From the NCBI GenBank assembly GCA_020216785.1, contig JAIWNO010000245.1, positions 1 to 10,000 of the forward strand: a stretch of 10,000 bases of DNA. Direction: 5' to 3'. Position numbers and translations under genes: made by a program. The notes under the pieces were generated by a model. The model worked only from the letters and a program-made list of their open reading frames with translations. It was not told the DNA's origin and did no database searches. Below, piece by piece: positions 1 through 6,791 of the stretch; position 1 is the first letter of the stretch; every line of letters starts with the position of its first letter. The DNA comes from Desulfomonile sp. (GTDB lineage Bacteria > Desulfobacterota > Desulfomonilia > Desulfomonilales > Desulfomonilaceae).

Positions 1-324
1 CCTAAAACCCGTGAGACCAAGTTGAGCGGTATAGAACTCCTTTTTGCTAAAGCCAAGAAGCAGCCGGTAATAACCGAGGAGTCGGGGATTCACTTTCAGC
101 ACACAGGGAACCGGAAACACAAGTTCACCCCGTAACCCATGTTTCGCCAACGCTTTGAGAGTGGTGTCAGAGACGTACTTAGACAACTCCTTGTCTACAA
201 GCTTTAGTTTCAAATCGCCAACGGTCGCGAGCAGCGCGTCCTGAAGATAAAGGCGACGAATTTCCCCAAGAATAAACGAGAAATCAATCTGGAGTTGCGG
301 CGTGGGGATGCAAATGTTAGACAT
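1..324 (-). CDS. Putative XcyI-family type II restriction endonuclease (N-terminal part, cut by window edge)
   Basis: The reverse strand is open from an ATG at 322-324 to the window edge, giving 108 residues that begin MSNICIPTPQLQIDFSF. The visible part has an N-terminal PTPQLQ segment, a helix-rich stretch with EIRRLYLQDALL, and a distinctive block LRGELVFPVPCVL followed by NPRLLGYYRLLLGFS (about residues 65-95). From memory, this block is typical of XcyI-type restriction enzymes, which cut C^CCGGG. The catalytic PD-(D/E)XK centre would lie further on and cannot be seen. The gene starts 16 bp after the methyltransferase stop codon, the usual layout of a type II restriction-modification pair. 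A purine-rich GAAGGG about 10 bp upstream may serve as ribosome binding site. Seen: the open frame and its spacing. Recalled: the family match. Inferred: the specificity. It could be another type II nuclease. Confidence 0.62.
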   Translation of the reverse strand, partial: MSNICIPTPQLQIDFSFILGEIRRLYLQDALLATVGDLKLKLVDKELSKYVSDTTLKALAKHGLRGELVFPVPCVLKVNPRLLGYYRLLLGFSKKEFYTAQLGLTGFR

Positions 325-340
325 CTTAGGCTGACCCTTC

Positions 341-1099
341 TTATTCGCACTTATTGGACTTCCTGAAGACGAGCCAGAAACAATGGCGGCGTCTGGCATG
401 ATGGGCCTTTTTCCACCTGGGATCTATTATCGGGCCCTTCCTGATTTTCACGATGTAATCGCAAGGCTGGAAGCCGACAGACGAAGCCGCCAGAATGACC
501 TGGATGTGCGCCCACTGCATCCGGTGGTGATGTACGTAGTCGGTAATTTTGCAGAGCAGAATCCCATCCTGTTTCAATACCCGATACGCTTCGGCAGCAA
601 ACGGGCCGTAGAAATGCGAAAAATTGTATCCGTTCTCTTTTGGCGATCTCTCTCCCAATCCAAAGCGCGTCGTGAAATCCTTGAGACGGTCTCTGCCCTG
701 ATTGGGTATGTGGGGCGGATCATATACGACTACGTCGAACGCTCCGTCCCGGAAAGGCATCTTCATGTTGTTGCCGATCACAGTTGGTCGATGATGTCCG
801 TTGATGTCCAATCCGATTACCCACCGATCACTGCCAATCCAGAAGCGCCCCCTGTTCACCGTGGCATCCAAGATGCGCCGGGGGGGGCGTTTCGGATAAA
901 AATTCAGCATTTTCTCTATCAATTCATTGTCTTCTCCATCCCATACTGACGACAGAGGCTTATAAGACGCTGCAGCAACCCCTCCACGATTAGGATTTCC
1001 GGCATAACATCGCATGGCTGTGTCTCTTGCTTTTTCAATTTCCATGGGAGAATAACAAGATTCTTCCCAAAGTGAAGTTTGTTTTTCTTGGCCACTCAT
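341..1099 (-). CDS. DNA methyltransferase of a type II restriction-modification system (N4-cytosine or N6-adenine type)
   Basis: This 252-residue protein should methylate an exocyclic amino group in DNA, using S-adenosylmethionine, to protect the sites cut by the neighbouring nuclease. An N-terminal segment with YKPLSSVWDGED and ELIEKML (about residues 46-65) resembles the region before motif I in amino-methyltransferases. Motif I is LDATVNRGRFW (77-87), followed by an acidic strand end at GLDIN (96-100). The catalytic motif IV is YDPPH (126-130). The order, motif I before motif IV, fits the gamma-like arrangement. The C-terminal half carries AYRVLKQDGILLCKI and IIDPRWKKAHHARRRHCFW, a pattern I recall from small phage-type and type II methylases. 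The ATG at 1097-1099 lies beside a decayed transposase; internal ATGs at residues 19 and 29 are possible alternatives. The DPPH motif differs from the SPPY or SPPW form I expect for enzymes acting on CCCGGG. Confidence 0.82.
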   Translation of the reverse strand: MSGQEKQTSLWEESCYSPMEIEKARDTAMRCYAGNPNRGGVAAASYKPLSSVWDGEDNELIEKMLNFYPKRPPRRILDATVNRGRFWIGSDRWVIGLDINGHHRPTVIGNNMKMPFRDGAFDVVVYDPPHIPNQGRDRLKDFTTRFGLGERSPKENGYNFSHFYGPFAAEAYRVLKQDGILLCKITDYVHHHRMQWAHIQVILAASSVGFQPCDYIVKIRKGPIIDPRWKKAHHARRRHCFWLVFRKSNKCE

Positions 1100-1140
1100 T
1101 TCTCGTTCTTCTCAGGCCTGCCCACAAGTCGTTTGATAGG

Positions 1141-1651
1141 TCGATCCCGGAATCGCGGTCGATCAAGGACAGTACCTTGCGCTTGTGTGCGTACCCCCCT
1201 GTGGACCTCCGCGCCCGGCTCGTTCCACAGGAAGGTCTCGTCGGATTCTACGGAACCGCCGTTCGCTCCGAAGGGGGTAGCTCGCCGCTCCTCATGGCCT
1301 CGCGGATGCGGTGAGACATGAACCATGCGGTCTTGAGAGTTACTCCCAAGGTTCGGTGGAGCTGATTCGAGCTGATTCCCCTCTTCGACGCGCTCATCAG
1401 GTAGATTGCCGAGAGCCGGACGTCAAGGGAGACGTGGCTGTCCTCGAAGATGGTCCCGATCCTGACAGTGAACCGCTTTCGGCATACGTAGCACTTGTAG
1501 AGGCCCTTGCGGTAACTCTTGCCGTTGAGCTTGCCGATGCGTTTGATCGCGCCGCAATGTGGGCAGACCGGACCGTTGGGCAGAGGCAGGACTCGACGTA
1601 CGCGGCGTCTTCGTTGTGGGATCTTGGATCGGAAATAATCGAGGTGTTCAT
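1141..1651 (-). pseudogene. Decayed IS1595-family transposase, frameshifted and truncated
   Basis: Reading the reverse strand in three frames reconstructs most of the N-terminal half of an IS1595-type transposase. The first frame starts at the ATG at 1649-1651 and reads through DAAYVESCL. Near 1581 one base is missing, after which a second frame gives a zinc ribbon (VCPHCGAIK then YKCYVCRKRFTV), then GTIFEDSHVSL, AIYLMSASKRGISSNQLHR and KTAWFMSHRIREAM. Near 1272 the frame shifts again, giving GANGGSVESDETF, which corresponds to the first catalytic aspartate block (VEVDET). Near 1195 a further shift at a G run gives GYAHKRKVLSLIDRDSG. The rest of the DDE domain, including the other catalytic acids, is absent, so the gene is dead. 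The shifts were placed by eye and are accurate to a few bases. A short palindromic AT-rich stretch at 1681-1694 may belong to the element's end, but no clear terminal repeats were found. Confidence 0.82.
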
Positions 1652-2023
1652 GGCGATCCCCTTTTTCTGAAGCCGTTATACCTCAAATTTGGGGTTGTAA
1701 AGTATAATATCGCCTAACAGAATTCAAGGAAATGAGAGACGTGGTTTTAAGTCTGAATCAGGAACACTTTCATAAGTCCATGACAACAGACCCTGACCGC
1801 CGTTATCGGCAAGACGCGTCAATGTAAATAAAGAGCGATTTCAGAAACCTTCGTAAAACTTAATTGAAGAAACCGGCCCCTCGCAGGTCAAGAATACTTG
1901 GTGCATCACATTCTCAAGCAAGAAGATTTGGCGCCGGTTTTCAAAAGCGCAACCCGATGATCAATTGTCGAACAAACGAATTTCCGACTTGGGCGTCAAA
2001 GTACGTTGTGAGATGATACGGGC
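1652..2023. other. Gene-free interval between transposase remnant and heptosyltransferase
   Basis: No convincing coding region is present on either strand. The left part holds an imperfect palindrome, CCTCAAATTTGGGG (1681-1694), and an AT-rich stretch with TATAAT at 1703-1708 that lacks a matching -35 box. The middle (1864-1944) holds a long inverted repeat, listed separately. The 80 bp before the heptosyltransferase show no strong sigma-70 promoter. A GTGAG stretch about 10 bp before the ATG at 2024 could act as its ribosome binding site. Confidence 0.6.
1864..1944. repeat. Imperfect long-range inverted repeat
   Basis: The left arm TTGAAGAAACCGGC (1864-1877) pairs with the right arm GCCGGTTTTCAA (1933-1944) over 12 bp, with a two-base GA bulge in the left arm. 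The enclosed 55 bp include a CTTG/CAAG pair that could form a small inner stem. There is no T-run after the right arm, so it is not a typical terminator. It might be the trace of a small non-autonomous element or a structured leader upstream of the heptosyltransferase. Nothing in the sequence decides between these, and chance is possible. Confidence 0.4.
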
Positions 2024-3112
2024 ATGGATCTCTCAGCAAAACGCGTGCTGATCGTCAAGCCGAGTTCGCTCGGCGACGTGGTCCATACCTTGCCCGTGGT
2101 CCACGCGATCAAACGGTGCTATCCGTCGAGCTTCGTGGGATGGATCGTGCAGGAAGCGTTTGCCGGCGTGCTCGAAGCAGACCCGGCAATCGACGAGATC
2201 ATCCCGATCTCCATTCCGTCAACGAGCGATCCCCACGCGGGCCGCGGAGCGGTGCCCAAGGCCCTGTCCGCCACGGTGTCAACGCTAAGACAGCTCAGGA
2301 GGCGATTCCGCCGGAGGCCGTACCATGTGGTGATCGACCTGCACGCGTCGTTCCGGAGCGGGCTGCTGGCCCTCGCCAATCCGGGCGGAACGCGGATCGG
2401 GTTTCGGGACGCGAAGGAGCTGAACCCGCTTTTCCAGCATCATCGCCTCGCAACCGACCCGAACAAACCTCATGCGGTGGATAAGAACCTCGCGTTTGCC
2501 GATTTCCTCGGGTGCCCGGTCACAGCCGAAGATTTCCGCATTGTGAGCGATCCGGCAGCCTGTGCGCGCGTGGGACGCTTCCTCGGCGAGCACGGGGTCG
2601 CGAGCGGCAGGCGCATCGTGTACGCGAACCCCGCTGCCCGCTGGGCTGCCAAGTATTGGACGGTGGAGGCGTGGGCCGAACTTGGCGACCTCTTGATCGC
2701 AAAAGCGCGCGCTGCCGTGATCTTCGCGGGAAGCGCCGCGGATGCCCGGTACATCAACCAAATTGCGGAACGCATGACCGAGCGGCCCATTGTCGCGGCA
2801 GGGAAGCTCTCACTCCCTGAAGCCATAGCGCTCATTTCGGTCTCGGATGTGTACGTCGGGGTCGATTCCGGCCCTATGCACATTGCAGCGTTTGCCGGTA
2901 CGCCGGTGGTAGCGCTCTTCGGCCCCACGGAACCCGAGAAAGTCGGCCCGTACGGCGAAGGACACAAGGTCGTCCAGAATGCTGATCTTGACTGCCTCGG
3001 CTGCCGGCTGCGGGCCTGCTCAAACCGCCGATGTTTGGCAGGTATCACCGCTCGCAGGGTCTTTGAGGAGACGACGGCGGTGTTGGAAAATCTCCATCAG
3101 TCGCACCGATAG
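2024..3112 (+). CDS. ADP-heptose:LPS heptosyltransferase-type glycosyltransferase (GT family 9)
   Basis: This 362-residue cytoplasmic GT-B enzyme probably transfers a heptose from ADP-heptose to the inner core of lipopolysaccharide at the inner face of the membrane. The N-terminal motif KPSSLGDVVHTLP (12-24) is the hallmark of the family and resembles WaaC-type heptosyltransferase I. The acceptor-domain motif VIDLHASFRSG lies at 103-113. In the C-terminal domain, IVYANPAARWAAKYW (198-212) starts the nucleotide-sugar half, and DSGPMHIAAFAGTPVVALFG (281-300) is the donor-binding loop, followed by PTEPE. Near the end there is a cysteine cluster (324, 327, 332, 337) seen in many GT9 proteins. The length is normal and both domains are complete. 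It is transcribed alone, converging with the glycosylation operon to its right. It is most likely a LPS core enzyme, but some GT9 proteins act on other acceptors, so no gene symbol is given. Confidence 0.9.
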   Translation: MDLSAKRVLIVKPSSLGDVVHTLPVVHAIKRCYPSSFVGWIVQEAFAGVLEADPAIDEIIPISIPSTSDPHAGRGAVPKALSATVSTLRQLRRRFRRRPYHVVIDLHASFRSGLLALANPGGTRIGFRDAKELNPLFQHHRLATDPNKPHAVDKNLAFADFLGCPVTAEDFRIVSDPAACARVGRFLGEHGVASGRRIVYANPAARWAAKYWTVEAWAELGDLLIAKARAAVIFAGSAADARYINQIAERMTERPIVAAGKLSLPEAIALISVSDVYVGVDSGPMHIAAFAGTPVVALFGPTEPEKVGPYGEGHKVVQNADLDCLGCRLRACSNRRCLAGITARRVFEETTAVLENLHQSHR

Positions 3113-3281
3113 AAATGTCCCGGGGCCCGTAACCCATCTTCTACAGTTCTTGTCGATTTTTGGGGGGTGAGAGTGGTTATGTTATTGAAATTATGATGGG
3201 CGACCTTTTCCGAAGTCGAAAACCTGGTGCCACAGATTTGTCGCGCTCTAATAACATTGTGAAACAAAATAGCTTTTCGCG
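3113..3281. other. Short gene-free interval downstream of the heptosyltransferase
   Basis: This stretch separates the heptosyltransferase stop codon from the IS200-type remnant. It contains a GC-rich patch with CCCGGG (3119-3124), a G run near 3162-3167 and an AT-rich part. I see no terminator hairpin with a T-run, no promoter and no recognisable coding sequence. It may include the junction where the left part of the insertion element was deleted, since the transposase frame is interrupted by a TAG at 3270-3272. Confidence 0.5.
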
Positions 3282-3431
3282 ATGCGGTGTAGAAGATGGG
3301 TCTGGGCCAGGGGGTTCTTCGTGGCAAGCAGCGGGACCATAACGGATGAGGTCATCGCCCATTACATCGAAATGCAAGACCAGATGGACCGGGGCAAAGA
3401 CGATGCCTTCTTCATTGGCGACAACGCGTGA
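3282..3431 (+). pseudogene. C-terminal remnant of IS200/IS605-type transposase TnpA (Y1 HUH family)
   Basis: The plus strand reads RRWVWARGFFVASSG, then TITDEVIAHYIEMQ, and ends FFIGDNA with TGA at 3429-3431. The WARG-(F/Y)F-VA(S/T)SG-x-(V/I)TDEVIxxYIExQ pattern is the conserved C-terminal part of REP/IS200-like TnpA transposases, which cut and rejoin single-stranded DNA. Only about 49 codons remain of a protein of roughly 130-150 residues. The HUH motif and the catalytic tyrosine helix are absent, and a stop codon in this frame lies just upstream at 3270-3272. It therefore cannot work by itself. It is followed directly by hairpins that look like the right end of such an element. Confidence 0.78.
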
Positions 3432-3432
3432 A

Positions 3433-3488
3433 GTCGACTTGCAGTCGACGCCTGAAGCCACCGCCTTCCAGGCGGTGGAGCCTTCACT
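3433..3488 (+). mobile_element. Right-end hairpins of the IS200/IS605-type remnant
   Basis: Two stem-loops follow the transposase stop codon. The first is GTCGAC (3433-3438) pairing with GTCGAC (3444-3449) around TTGCA. The second is CCACCGCC (3458-3465) pairing with GGCGGTGG (3471-3478) around a TTCCA loop, with outer flanks TGAAG (3453-3457) and CTTCA (3482-3486) that can extend the stem. Subterminal hairpins just after tnpA are typical right ends of IS200/IS605 elements, which have no terminal inverted repeats. The end of the element probably lies at TTCAC or a few bases beyond; the exact cut site cannot be fixed here. The right flank overlaps the stop codon of the opposite-strand glycosyltransferase. 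Confidence 0.72.
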
Positions 3489-4995
3489 GCATATGGTCTC
3501 TCTCTTTGTGATAGACTCGATAAGGCCCGATGACCTTTTCAAGGACGAACCCACCCGGCTTGGGGATGAACCATGGCGTAAATTTGTGAGGATCAGAGAG
3601 TACCAAATAGGCCACATGGCCGTGTCTCACCAAATTCAAGTAGTTTTCAAGCGCGATTTCCTTACGGGGGTAATAGGCCATGACGTCCGGATGTGGGAAG
3701 AGACCGACCTCCGGCAGAAACAGTGGCAGCACCTGGTCCTCGGCAAAGAACCACGAAACAGGTCTATTAGCGAATTTCCCTCGTAAATAATCCACTATTT
3801 CAGTGCGCGAGCTATACGTGTTGTTTACAATCTTGAGGCTCGTCGTGGTCCGCCCGATGGTGTATATCGTCCGCATAGGAAAGAGGAAGAGGAATGTGAC
3901 CGCGAGGATTACAACTAATCGTCTGCCTCCCTGTGGCGCCTCGCTTGGTTCTGATGTCATCTGCGTGAGGTGCATGGCAGCGCATGGGGCCAGCATCACG
4001 ATGAAATCATTGAAGTAGTGGGCGGCTGAACCGATCTTCAGGCTCGTGGCAAGGGCGAACGCCCACATTGCCCACATTGCCCACAAGAGAAGCATCTGTT
4101 CATCGGCGGGAGACCTCTCAAGCCAGTCGAGGGTCACCACTACTGCGTAGGCCACGAGAATACTGAGCTGCGAGAAAAATGGATGATAAGTTGTGACAAA
4201 TACGGCCTTGAGTGCGATCGGATTCCGAATTCCCTCGATGATGTTTTCCCTCCACGAGTCACCAAGCAGCGGCTCGGCAACCACAAAAAAAAGGACAGCG
4301 ACAAGGAAGGAGACGCCGATGAAGCATATCAGGTGGCCCCATAGTCTCTTCAGCGCCAAGAACGCAGCGACAATAAAGATCCCCTGGATGCCACTCTGCT
4401 TGGAGAGGAGGGCCGCAGCGCCAAAGAGCCCCGAAAGCGCCGTCAATACCAGCCACCTTGACTGATTTTCTGAATCTGATCGAACGAGACTGGTTGCAGC
4501 GAGCGCTACGGTCAAGAACATACATAGGGACTGGAGGGTGTTCGGAAGTCCAACGAAAAGACACTGAAACTCCAAAATCAATACGGTGGCCGAGCACAAT
4601 GCGGCGATCAATCGAGCCGTGTGCTTCACCCGTGTTGCGAAGAAATAAATTGCCAGACACAGCAGAGCTGCACAGACAGTAGAAACACCCCGCGCGACCA
4701 CGGAAACCTGATACACGCTCTGAGCCTCGATGCCGAAAGCACCGGCCGCGCCCGCGCTCAGCAGATAGAAGAGGGGGGCATACTGCACCACATCAAACGG
4801 TGGACTCAAAGGATCACCGTACAAAGATTTCCCGGAAAGAAGCTTTATTACGCCGTAAACAACGTTGTGCTCAAGCCCCCAGCAATCTACGATATCACTG
4901 AAACAGATCCATACACCGAACGCCAGCGTCGCCAGAACGCTGCACATGACGACAGCAGCAAACAGAATGAGGATCAGTCTGTAGGCTTTATCCAT
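3484..4995 (-). CDS. Multi-spanning GT-C membrane glycosyltransferase (GT39/ArnT-like)
   Basis: This is a 503-residue polytopic membrane protein when started at the ATG at 4993-4995. It likely transfers a sugar from a polyprenyl-phosphate carrier to a glycan or lipid on the periplasmic side. The first membrane helix spans about residues 5-31. It is followed by a periplasmic loop with acidic residues (SDIVDCWGLEHN, 33-44) and the segment LYGDPLSPPF (58-67) then QYAPLFY (71-77), the arrangement typical of GT-C enzymes. Roughly ten further hydrophobic helices follow, then a soluble C-terminal part with AEDQVLPLFLPE and PDVMAYYPRKE. An upstream ATG at 5047-5049 would add 18 polar residues and a longer overlap. 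The inner start is preferred because it begins just before the first helix and has GGGAG upstream, although that spacing is very short. It overlaps the upstream methyltransferase by 22 bp. Its TGA stop coincides with the IS200-like right end. Confidence 0.82.
   Translation of the reverse strand: MDKAYRLILILFAAVVMCSVLATLAFGVWICFSDIVDCWGLEHNVVYGVIKLLSGKSLYGDPLSPPFDVVQYAPLFYLLSAGAAGAFGIEAQSVYQVSVVARGVSTVCAALLCLAIYFFATRVKHTARLIAALCSATVLILEFQCLFVGLPNTLQSLCMFLTVALAATSLVRSDSENQSRWLVLTALSGLFGAAALLSKQSGIQGIFIVAAFLALKRLWGHLICFIGVSFLVAVLFFVVAEPLLGDSWRENIIEGIRNPIALKAVFVTTYHPFFSQLSILVAYAVVVTLDWLERSPADEQMLLLWAMWAMWAFALATSLKIGSAAHYFNDFIVMLAPCAAMHLTQMTSEPSEAPQGGRRLVVILAVTFLFLFPMRTIYTIGRTTTSLKIVNNTYSSRTEIVDYLRGKFANRPVSWFFAEDQVLPLFLPEVGLFPHPDVMAYYPRKEIALENYLNLVRHGHVAYLVLSDPHKFTPWFIPKPGGFVLEKVIGPYRVYHKERDHMQ
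4061..4084. repeat. Tandem 9-bp repeat inside the GT-C gene
   Basis: The unit GCCCACATT occurs at 4061-4069 and 4070-4078, followed by a partial third copy GCCCAC (4079-4084). On the coding strand it produces the peptide WAMWAMWA in a membrane helix. The unit is a multiple of three, so copy-number change would alter helix length without breaking the frame. Confidence 0.85.
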
Positions 4996-5690
4996 ACTCC
5001 CATCACGGTCTTTCCCAGTCGGTAACGAACCAGAAGGTCCAAAAAACAAGAAATTGGCACCAGAGTGCGGTCCCAGATTCGGATTTGGGCTGGACTGGGC
5101 GCGTCATGATGCAACCAAAGACAGTTCATGAGAGACGCCGCCATACCCGCTGAATCCAGATATAGAAGCCGCCTTTCCTTCAGTCGCTCGGGCGCGGCGC
5201 GTCTGAGGGTTTCCTTGTTGTAACGCCGATAGTGCCCGCACGATTTGTCAAACTCGCAATATAACCACGTGTGCGCTGGGGCCACCACTATCAGAGACCC
5301 CAAGGCGCGCAGGTGATCGGCAGCGTTCAGCAGCTCTGCTGCATCGTCTTGGATATGCTCCAACACGTCAACATAGACAATTGTGTCAAAAAGGAGTTCG
5401 GAGGGCAGCATCTGGAGCTGACATGTGAGGACGCTGATGCGATCCTCCAATCCACGTCTCGCCAAGTTGTTGCAAAGAGTCTTAGCTAAAGCAGTGTCAG
5501 GCTCGAGGCAAGTCCAGGATCGAAGCCCCGAATGATAGAAGAACGGGGTGTTCGATCCGATTCCAGCGCCGACCTCCAATACGTCACCGTGCACGTAGGA
5601 AACACAGCTCCTGGCCAAGTATGACTTCCAGTTTGTGGCTTCTGCAAATAGATTCAATTCTTTTCCCGGGTAAGAATACGCATCATTCAT
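4974..5690 (-). CDS. Class I SAM-dependent methyltransferase in a glycosylation operon
   Basis: This 238-residue soluble protein has a complete Rossmann-type methyltransferase core. Motif I is VLEVGAGIGSNT (37-48), the acidic end of strand 2 is in CLEPD (61-65), and YVDVLEHIQDD (106-116) matches the post-motif region common in Methyltransf_11/23-type enzymes. GHYRRYNKETL (about 152-162) is often seen in methyltransferases that sit beside GT2 enzymes. The substrate is not evident; a sugar, polyprenol-linked intermediate or lipid is plausible from context. The ATG at 5688-5690 was chosen over an upstream ATG at 5733-5735 because it gives an 8-bp overlap with the GT2 gene, has AGGCGA about 6 bp upstream and starts at the conserved region. 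Translational coupling with both neighbours is likely. Confidence 0.87.
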   Translation of the reverse strand: MNDAYSYPGKELNLFAEATNWKSYLARSCVSYVHGDVLEVGAGIGSNTPFFYHSGLRSWTCLEPDTALAKTLCNNLARRGLEDRISVLTCQLQMLPSELLFDTIVYVDVLEHIQDDAAELLNAADHLRALGSLIVVAPAHTWLYCEFDKSCGHYRRYNKETLRRAAPERLKERRLLYLDSAGMAASLMNCLWLHHDAPSPAQIRIWDRTLVPISCFLDLLVRYRLGKTVMGVWIKPTD

Positions 5691-6750
5691 GCGACTTCGC
5701 CTGTATAACTCGATCCACGTACAACAAGTAGTCACGGCGAGGAATGAATACTCCTGCTGCGATGCTGTGAACAGCCGTCATAATTAATACCAGGAAGACC
5801 ATAAGAACCATGAACAGACCCAGCACAAGAACCGCCAGAATTGCTGTTGACCTTATGGGGAAGTCCAATTCCACATGAACAACCGCGGCAAGCCCCGCTA
5901 TCAGCACGCATGCGGAAACCGCAGCCATGACAACAGTCGCGGCCAGCAAACGCGCAGCCACAGCGTCACCAAATACGACCAGTGCCCTGAGCCCGTGGCC
6001 GAAGAGCGATGTGAGATTCATCTTGGATTGACCGGCGAGACGAACTCCTCGATCAATATGAACGAGCGCTACAGGAATTCGGGCTGCATAAACCCCAGCG
6101 GAAAAGTGGTTCCATGTTTCCGAGGCCACGACGAGTGCGTCCAAATGTTCGGCCGGGACAATGCAGAAATTGCCTACCTCTACATAACGTCCGGTCAAGA
6201 AGCGATGAAAAATCCTGTACGCCATGTATAGGAACCGAAAAACGATTCCTTCGGATCTGCGGCGACGCTTGGCAAAAACGACATACTTCCAGTTGAGACT
6301 TGCGGCTCGCTCTAAGAGCTTTGTGACGCTGGACGGAGCGTCCTCTCCATCCCCGTCCATCACCACAACACCCGCATACCTGTTCCGAGACCTAATAAAC
6401 GCCATTCCTACCGCGATTGCCCTTTGGTGCCCCAGATTGCGGTGTAGCCTTAGGATCTCGACGCTGGCCACAGTCGTGAGGTGATCCGCGAGATTTTCGC
6501 AAGGGGGCTCAGTGGAACCATCGTCGACCAACAAAATCTCTGCAACGAAGGCCCATTGCCGAGCGCATTCATCAATGCCTCTTAACAGCAGGGCGACAGC
6601 CTGCCAATCGTTATAGACGGGTATGCAAAATGCCAGCCGTAAAGGGGTCTGAGCCTCTGGTCTTTGTTGCAGGAAAAGTTCTTGGCGTAGGTCGTTAGAA
6701 AGCACCTTCGCACCGAGTGGTGGTCTTCTACAGCCTCTGCGGGATTTCAT
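5683..6750 (-). CDS. GT2 polyprenol-phosphate glycosyltransferase (DPM1/GtrB/ArnC-like) with two C-terminal membrane helices
   Basis: The enzyme, 355 residues from the ATG at 6748-6750, should transfer a sugar from a nucleotide donor to undecaprenyl phosphate at the cytoplasmic face of the membrane. The GT-A fold is shown by FCIPVYNDW (41-49), LLVDDGS (73-79), RNLGHQRAIAVGM (104-116) and the DxD-type MDGDGEDAP (131-139). RLAGQSKMN (237-245) matches the conserved R-x-x-G-x-S-K/Y motif of this branch. Two hydrophobic helices follow (about 263-291 and 301-333), and the protein ends with RRDYLLYVDRVI. The frame is open upstream as far as 6978, but the upstream part overlaps another gene and looks unlike the family. 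The start at 6750 leaves a 36-residue extension before the catalytic domain, and no good ribosome binding site is visible. ATG at 6865-6867 or GTG near residue 17 are alternatives. Confidence 0.87.
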   Translation of the reverse strand: MKSRRGCRRPPLGAKVLSNDLRQELFLQQRPEAQTPLRLAFCIPVYNDWQAVALLLRGIDECARQWAFVAEILLVDDGSTEPPCENLADHLTTVASVEILRLHRNLGHQRAIAVGMAFIRSRNRYAGVVVMDGDGEDAPSSVTKLLERAASLNWKYVVFAKRRRRSEGIVFRFLYMAYRIFHRFLTGRYVEVGNFCIVPAEHLDALVVASETWNHFSAGVYAARIPVALVHIDRGVRLAGQSKMNLTSLFGHGLRALVVFGDAVAARLLAATVVMAAVSACVLIAGLAAVVHVELDFPIRSTAILAVLVLGLFMVLMVFLVLIMTAVHSIAAGVFIPRRDYLLYVDRVIQAKSHE

Positions 6751-6762
6751 GTTCGCGTAAGT

Positions 6763-6791
6763 ATCATACCGCTCCGCTCTTCCCCGGTCAA
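6763..6791 (-). promoter_or_regulatory. Sigma-70-type promoter for the glycosylation operon
   Basis: On the reverse strand, TTGACC (6791-6786) is followed after exactly 17 bp by TATGAT (6768-6763). Each box differs from consensus by one base. Transcription would start near 6756, only about six bases before the ATG at 6750. This would make the GT2 message almost leaderless, or else indicates that translation begins at a downstream codon. It should drive the three-gene operon down to 3484. Confidence 0.68.

Noticed and set aside
383..949. A 188-codon plus-strand frame opposite the methylase
   Set aside because: It is antisense to a gene with clear methylase motifs, shows no recognisable domain, and has an arginine/histidine-rich composition typical of a shadow frame.
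1096..1326. A 76-residue reverse-strand frame whose stop overlaps the methylase ATG, as in a coupled small gene or R-M controller
   Set aside because: Its middle part matches the DDE region of the decayed IS1595 transposase (GANGGSVESDETF), so it is one frame of the pseudogene, and it has no helix-turn-helix-like sequence.
1311..1670. A 119-codon plus-strand frame
   Set aside because: It lies antisense to the transposase remnant, whose zinc-ribbon motifs explain the sequence.
1711..1717. GCCTAAC resembling an integron attC inverse core site
   Set aside because: No matching GTTRRRY core with proper spacing and symmetrical inner boxes is present downstream.
3433..3488. Hairpins as a bidirectional transcription terminator between converging genes
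   Set aside because: Neither side has a T-run, and the position directly after a TnpA remnant explains them better as IS200-type right-end structures.
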